64,000 nt of DNA from positions 21,899,495 to 21,963,494 of the forward strand of contig NC_050475.1 of assembly GCF_013373865.1 (NCBI RefSeq). The letters are read 5' to 3'. This document shows positions 60,566 to 64,000 of the stretch, piece after piece (positions within the stretch are counted from its first letter, which is position 1; each line of letters opens with the position of its first letter). The notes beneath the pieces are model-generated. The model searched no databases and had not been told where the DNA came from. It worked only from the letters and a program-made list of their open reading frames with translations. Made by a program: the position numbers and the translations under genes. The stretch comes from Monomorium pharaonis (Eukaryota; Arthropoda; Insecta; Hymenoptera; Formicidae).

Positions 60566-61142
60566 AATATATATATATATGTCTTTAAATATAGACAAAT
60601 TAACAAAGATAATTCTTTTTTATATATTTAGTCGGGACAATTTAGCGAAGATATGATACCGACTGTAGGCTTTAACATGCGTAAAATTACCAAAGGCAAT
60701 GTCACTATAAAAGTATGGGACATTGGCGGTCAACCAAGGTTTAGATCTATGTGGGAGAGATATTGTAGAGGAGTCAACGCCATAGTTTACATGGTAGATG
60801 CAGCCGATTCGGAGAAGATCGAGGCAAGCCGCAACGAATTACATAATTTGTTGGATAAACCACAATTGTCTGGGATACCAGTGTTGGTTCTGGGTAATAA
60901 AAGGGATTTGCCTCATGCACTGGATGAGAATGGGCTCATAGAACGAATGTGAGTTATAATGCTTAGCTGTAATATTTTGTAGATATATGGTTATGTATAT
61001 CGATGATAATATATCTTCTAGGAATTTATCTGCGATTCAGGACCGTGAAATCTGTTGCTACAGTATTTCGTGTAAAGAAAAAGACAATATTGATATTACG
61101 TTACAGTGGCTCATAGCGCATTCAAAAGGTGGAGTTCGTTAA
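59821..61142 (+). CDS. Arl8: Arl8 (ADP-ribosylation factor-like GTPase 8)
   Basis: Three exons (59821-59943, 60632-60948, 61022-61142) give 186 residues, exactly the family length. The start MLALINRILDWFKSLFW is the amphipathic N-terminus that is acetylated and binds lysosomal membrane in this family. The P-loop GLQYSGKT is at residues 27-34, PTVGFN at 51-56, WDIGGQ at 70-75 and NKRD at 130-133. The end LQWLIAHSKGGVR is close to the usual one. All nucleotide-binding residues are intact. Known role: recruits effectors such as SKIP/PLEKHM2 and HOPS to move and fuse lysosomes and to carry synaptic-vesicle precursors along axons. It is head-to-head with twinfilin. No anomaly is seen. Confidence 0.98.
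60519..60560. repeat. (TA)n microsatellite in Arl8 intron 1
   Basis: A TA run of about 21 units lies 72 nt before the exon 2 acceptor, followed by a second shorter AT run. Confidence 0.95.
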
Positions 61143-61724
61143 TATATTTAAAATATCCCATTTGTTAGTATCGGTGAGTCTTTGATACTGATAACAGTAT
61201 TGGGATCAATTGTGAAACGAGCGCATTGAGCAACTTTTGTTCAAAACCAAGTCATTATTGTAGAAAACTACTTGAGCTTTAGCTGATCTAAGTTGAATGG
61301 TGCAAATGCCATGATAAAATTAAAAAAAATTGTGCTTATATGCCAAGAATATGCTCGTGTGAATTATACCATAAGGCACTCACTTCCTGCGAGCACATTA
61401 GTAATAAGGAACAATTTTTTATATTTTCGTTTTAGATAAGTCCAAGAATATATTCCAATACTTGATAACAATTAAATATAATTAGTATCTCTGTATTTTC
61501 TATGATTGCCGCTATTGTGTAAAGCTGAAACAATACCAACATAATCGCAGTTAATTATTGTGATATTATAGTCTAGATGTCGATATTCTGATTTCATCTT
61601 GTACCCTCGAAAGATACCAAACGTTTCATGTATAAATTAGAGAAAATTGTAGCTATTACGGAATACACACGCGCAAAGATATCAGTATCAATTAATCTAC
61701 TATAGTGTATATGTATGTACATAT

Positions 61725-61764
61725 ACACGCGCGCGCGCGCGCACACACACACACGCACGCGCGC

Positions 61765-61816
<52 letters not shown>
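61725..61816. repeat. (CG)n/(AC)n compound microsatellite in Arl8 3' region
   Basis: A GC-alternating run passes into AC repeats with GCACGC interruptions and ends in about 27 AC units. It lies 583 nt after the Arl8 stop codon. Confidence 0.95.
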
Positions 61817-61818
<2 letters not shown>

Positions 61819-61990
61819 ACCAGAAAACTTTAATAACAAATAAAAATGACATATTGCAAATATCGCCTTTGTTTCTTCTTAATTCAAGAGAGTGGTAATT
61901 CTCAATCAAATGCTACTCTTGTGCGTTTGTATAAAATTACATTTAAAAAAGTATAACGGGACAAATGTATTTATCACATGTTTCAAATAC

Positions 61991-61996
61991 AATAAA
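61991..61996 (+). terminator. Arl8: Candidate polyadenylation signal for Arl8
   Basis: AATAAA lies about 850 nt after the stop codon. Other AT-rich hexamers may serve instead. Confidence 0.3.
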
Positions 61997-63460
61997 GCGA
62001 TTAATGACTTGATGACAGTAATGGAATAAATACAAAAACAATGTTAAAAACAACTTAAAAACATTGCAAGAAGTACTACAGATGTCTAAAAGACTGGATT
62101 GCAATAGAATAGATAAATTTATTTACTTTGCAGCGATACGGTAAAATTTAAACGCTCGCACATTTTTCGTTATTTATTCTATAAATTTTATTTATTTCTA
62201 TCTATATATAAAGTTTTATATAATACGCTGGAATTTCTTTTAATTCACTTTCCTATGGTTACCTGCTCAAATTGCCGATAACAAAATGAGTTAATGTTTC
62301 TAAGTAACTCGGTCTGTTTAGCTGCACTTTGTGACACAATTACAAAATATGTCAGAGATGAATTGCTTTATGTACCATGTGTATTTAAACACTTCGATAT
62401 TTATTTATACCTAATTCGAAGTACGCATTTTGCAAAAAAGATAGACATAAAAGAGTTACAAAAAAAATTTTATAAGAGTACCATATAGGGAAAGGAAGAG
62501 CTTTTTCCTAAGTTCAAAATGCTGAAATAAAGTTTCAGCTAAATTGAACTGCGCTTATATACCAGTATAGTATTTCATTTTCTAGCGATGTTACAGCCAA
62601 ATTTCGTTATATTTATTAACTGTACATGACTCACTCTTTTAATAAAGTGGTCACAATAATATGTATTAAATTGTCCACAAAAAATCAATTACATATTACC
62701 GCAGAAAAGATCGTGTCATCAAGGTCTCGTCAACGATTTGCAGATACATGTACATGATAAAGATAGAAACGACTATCGTACGTATGTCTATTTTATAATG
62801 CATGTTATAATATAGAATTATGGATGGAATGATACGTTTCCATCTTTCAGGGACAGAAAATATGCACATACATACAGTTACATTTATGGTTAAGGTCCAA
62901 AAGTCAAGTATAGTAGACTATACTGAACTCTGGATAATTTTATACGAAACATTGTTAAGATAAAAAAAATATGCGCGCGTGTGATACATAAAAAATTCGA
63001 TAAATGTGACAATAGAATATTCTTTATAGAATTTGAAGATTGCACTTTTGGCTATCAAATTCAATTAAGAATACCGTTTTATTATAATTTATGTGGAAAT
63101 TTTCATATACAGAATATTCTGCATGACCAGAAAATATTTTAATAATACACTTTTTTTTACTAATTTGAAATCATTCTTTTACTGAAAATCTCAAAGGAGT
63201 AAAGCGATCAAAATTCGAACAATTTCATGGTATTTCGAAATTCGTGGTTAAACAGCTAAAGTTTTATTTTTCAATTTCAAGTAGACTTTATTAGAATTTG
63301 ATAATTATAACGATACTTAACGTCGAAAATTGTTACAATAATTAAGAACTTATAATTTTCACAAAGAGAAAGACTGTTTTGAAGCATTTATTCTTCAAAT
63401 GATGTTCAGTGATGTTCAGCATTATTACTATCTTTATATTGATTATAATTCGATTTTAAA

Positions 63461-63596
63461 TTAACTCATTAAGTTCAATTATAATTTTAATTATTACAGT
63501 TTTTAAGTTCCCATGCTAAAGAGTATATTGCTTTATTCAGCAATAAAGATAAGAGTTTTAAAGATTGCAGGAAAGCATGGGCTTTAATGAGTTAAT
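63461..63596. repeat. Palindromic segment near the window end
   Basis: The outer blocks TTAACTCATTAA and TTAATGAGTTAA are inverted copies, as are CCCATGCT and AGCATGGG and the central CTTTATT/AATAAAG. It may be a small hairpin element; no target duplication is clear. Confidence 0.6.
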
Positions 63597-64000
63597 CTCT
63601 CAAATTTTTTGAATATCCAATTTTTTGTTTAATCATTGTTTTTACATCTGAATGTCCATAAAATACATATATTTTCCTATATGCATATATGTACATATGC
63701 ATTTATCTCATAAGCTATATCTACATATATATGCATATATGCCATTTATTTACATAAATTCAGAAAGAAGATATCCTTTTCTCTCCTATTCATTCTTCTT
63801 AAGGGGGGGGGGGGGGAATTGAACTATAAATCCAATTATACATGTAGCCGAATAATACTTTACAATTACAAGTCTATGTCATACTCGTATGAAAAGATAC
63901 ATTCTTTCGTATTTCTTATGTAATAACGCTATCATTAATAATATCCCAAATTCACTGATTTTGATCCTTTTATGTCTATTTAATCTACGTCGTGTATCCG

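Larger units (their letters stand above)
61143..64000. other. Arl8 3' untranslated and downstream region
   Basis: No supported coding region on either strand. The first part is presumably the Arl8 3' untranslated region with the GC/AC microsatellite. A palindromic segment lies at about 63461-63596 and a 14-base G run at 63803-63816. Nothing else is recognisable. Confidence 0.55.

Overview
The window is nuclear DNA of an insect. Five protein-coding genes can be rebuilt exon by exon, all with GT-AG introns. The DNA is AT-rich, carries many long AC/AG/AT microsatellites, and is peppered with short hairpin-type (MITE-like) elements. A hymenopteran, for example an ant, would fit the compact exons, microsatellite load and protein divergence, but that placement is inference and no species is claimed.

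Layout. (1) 1-7264: gene-poor DNA upstream of the first gene. (2) 7265-18964, plus strand: the insect orthologue of myelin regulatory factor (Myrf), 18 coding exons, about 1,166 residues. (3) 18965-26437: Myrf 3' region, then an unusual 2.4-kb imperfect palindrome (about 21984-24425) with a CpG-rich core. (4) 26438-49545, minus strand: tweek/BLTP1 (KIAA1109), the giant bridge-like lipid-transfer protein, rebuilt as 49 coding exons and about 5,021 residues, close to the human length. (5) 49546-51096: divergent intergenic region rich in hairpin elements. (6) 51097-52211, plus strand: Timmdc1, a complex I assembly factor, 4 exons and 263 residues. (7) 52970-58189, minus strand: twinfilin, with two alternative last exons about 3.2 kb apart. 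(8) 58190-59820: divergent intergenic region with nested hairpin elements. (9) 59821-61142, plus strand: Arl8, 3 exons and 186 residues. (10) 61143-64000: Arl8 3' region and repeats.

The genes form two head-to-head pairs (tweek/Timmdc1 and twinfilin/Arl8) and two tail-to-tail pairs (Myrf/tweek and Timmdc1/twinfilin). They do not form one pathway. Myrf is a membrane-tethered transcription factor, tweek moves lipids at membrane contact sites, Timmdc1 serves mitochondrial complex I, twinfilin controls actin filament ends, and Arl8 positions lysosomes and synaptic-vesicle precursors.

The most notable observation is in twinfilin. The proximal alternative last exon (56292-56456) reads in frame from the common body, starts with a diverged copy of the normal terminal exon, and ends in a polybasic stretch followed by CVLS, a canonical CaaX prenylation box. 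This predicts a lipid-anchored twinfilin isoform that lacks the usual capping-protein/phosphoinositide tail. Other notable points are a MITE inserted inside the splice donor of tweek exon 36, which supplies the +5 G; the 2.4-kb palindrome; a 36-nt tweek microexon next to a self-complementary compound microsatellite; and nested MITEs between twinfilin and Arl8.

Exon borders were set by hand from splice signals, reading phase and family similarity. Every border in the five models is phase-consistent, but single-base slips remain possible, and untranslated exons could not be mapped.
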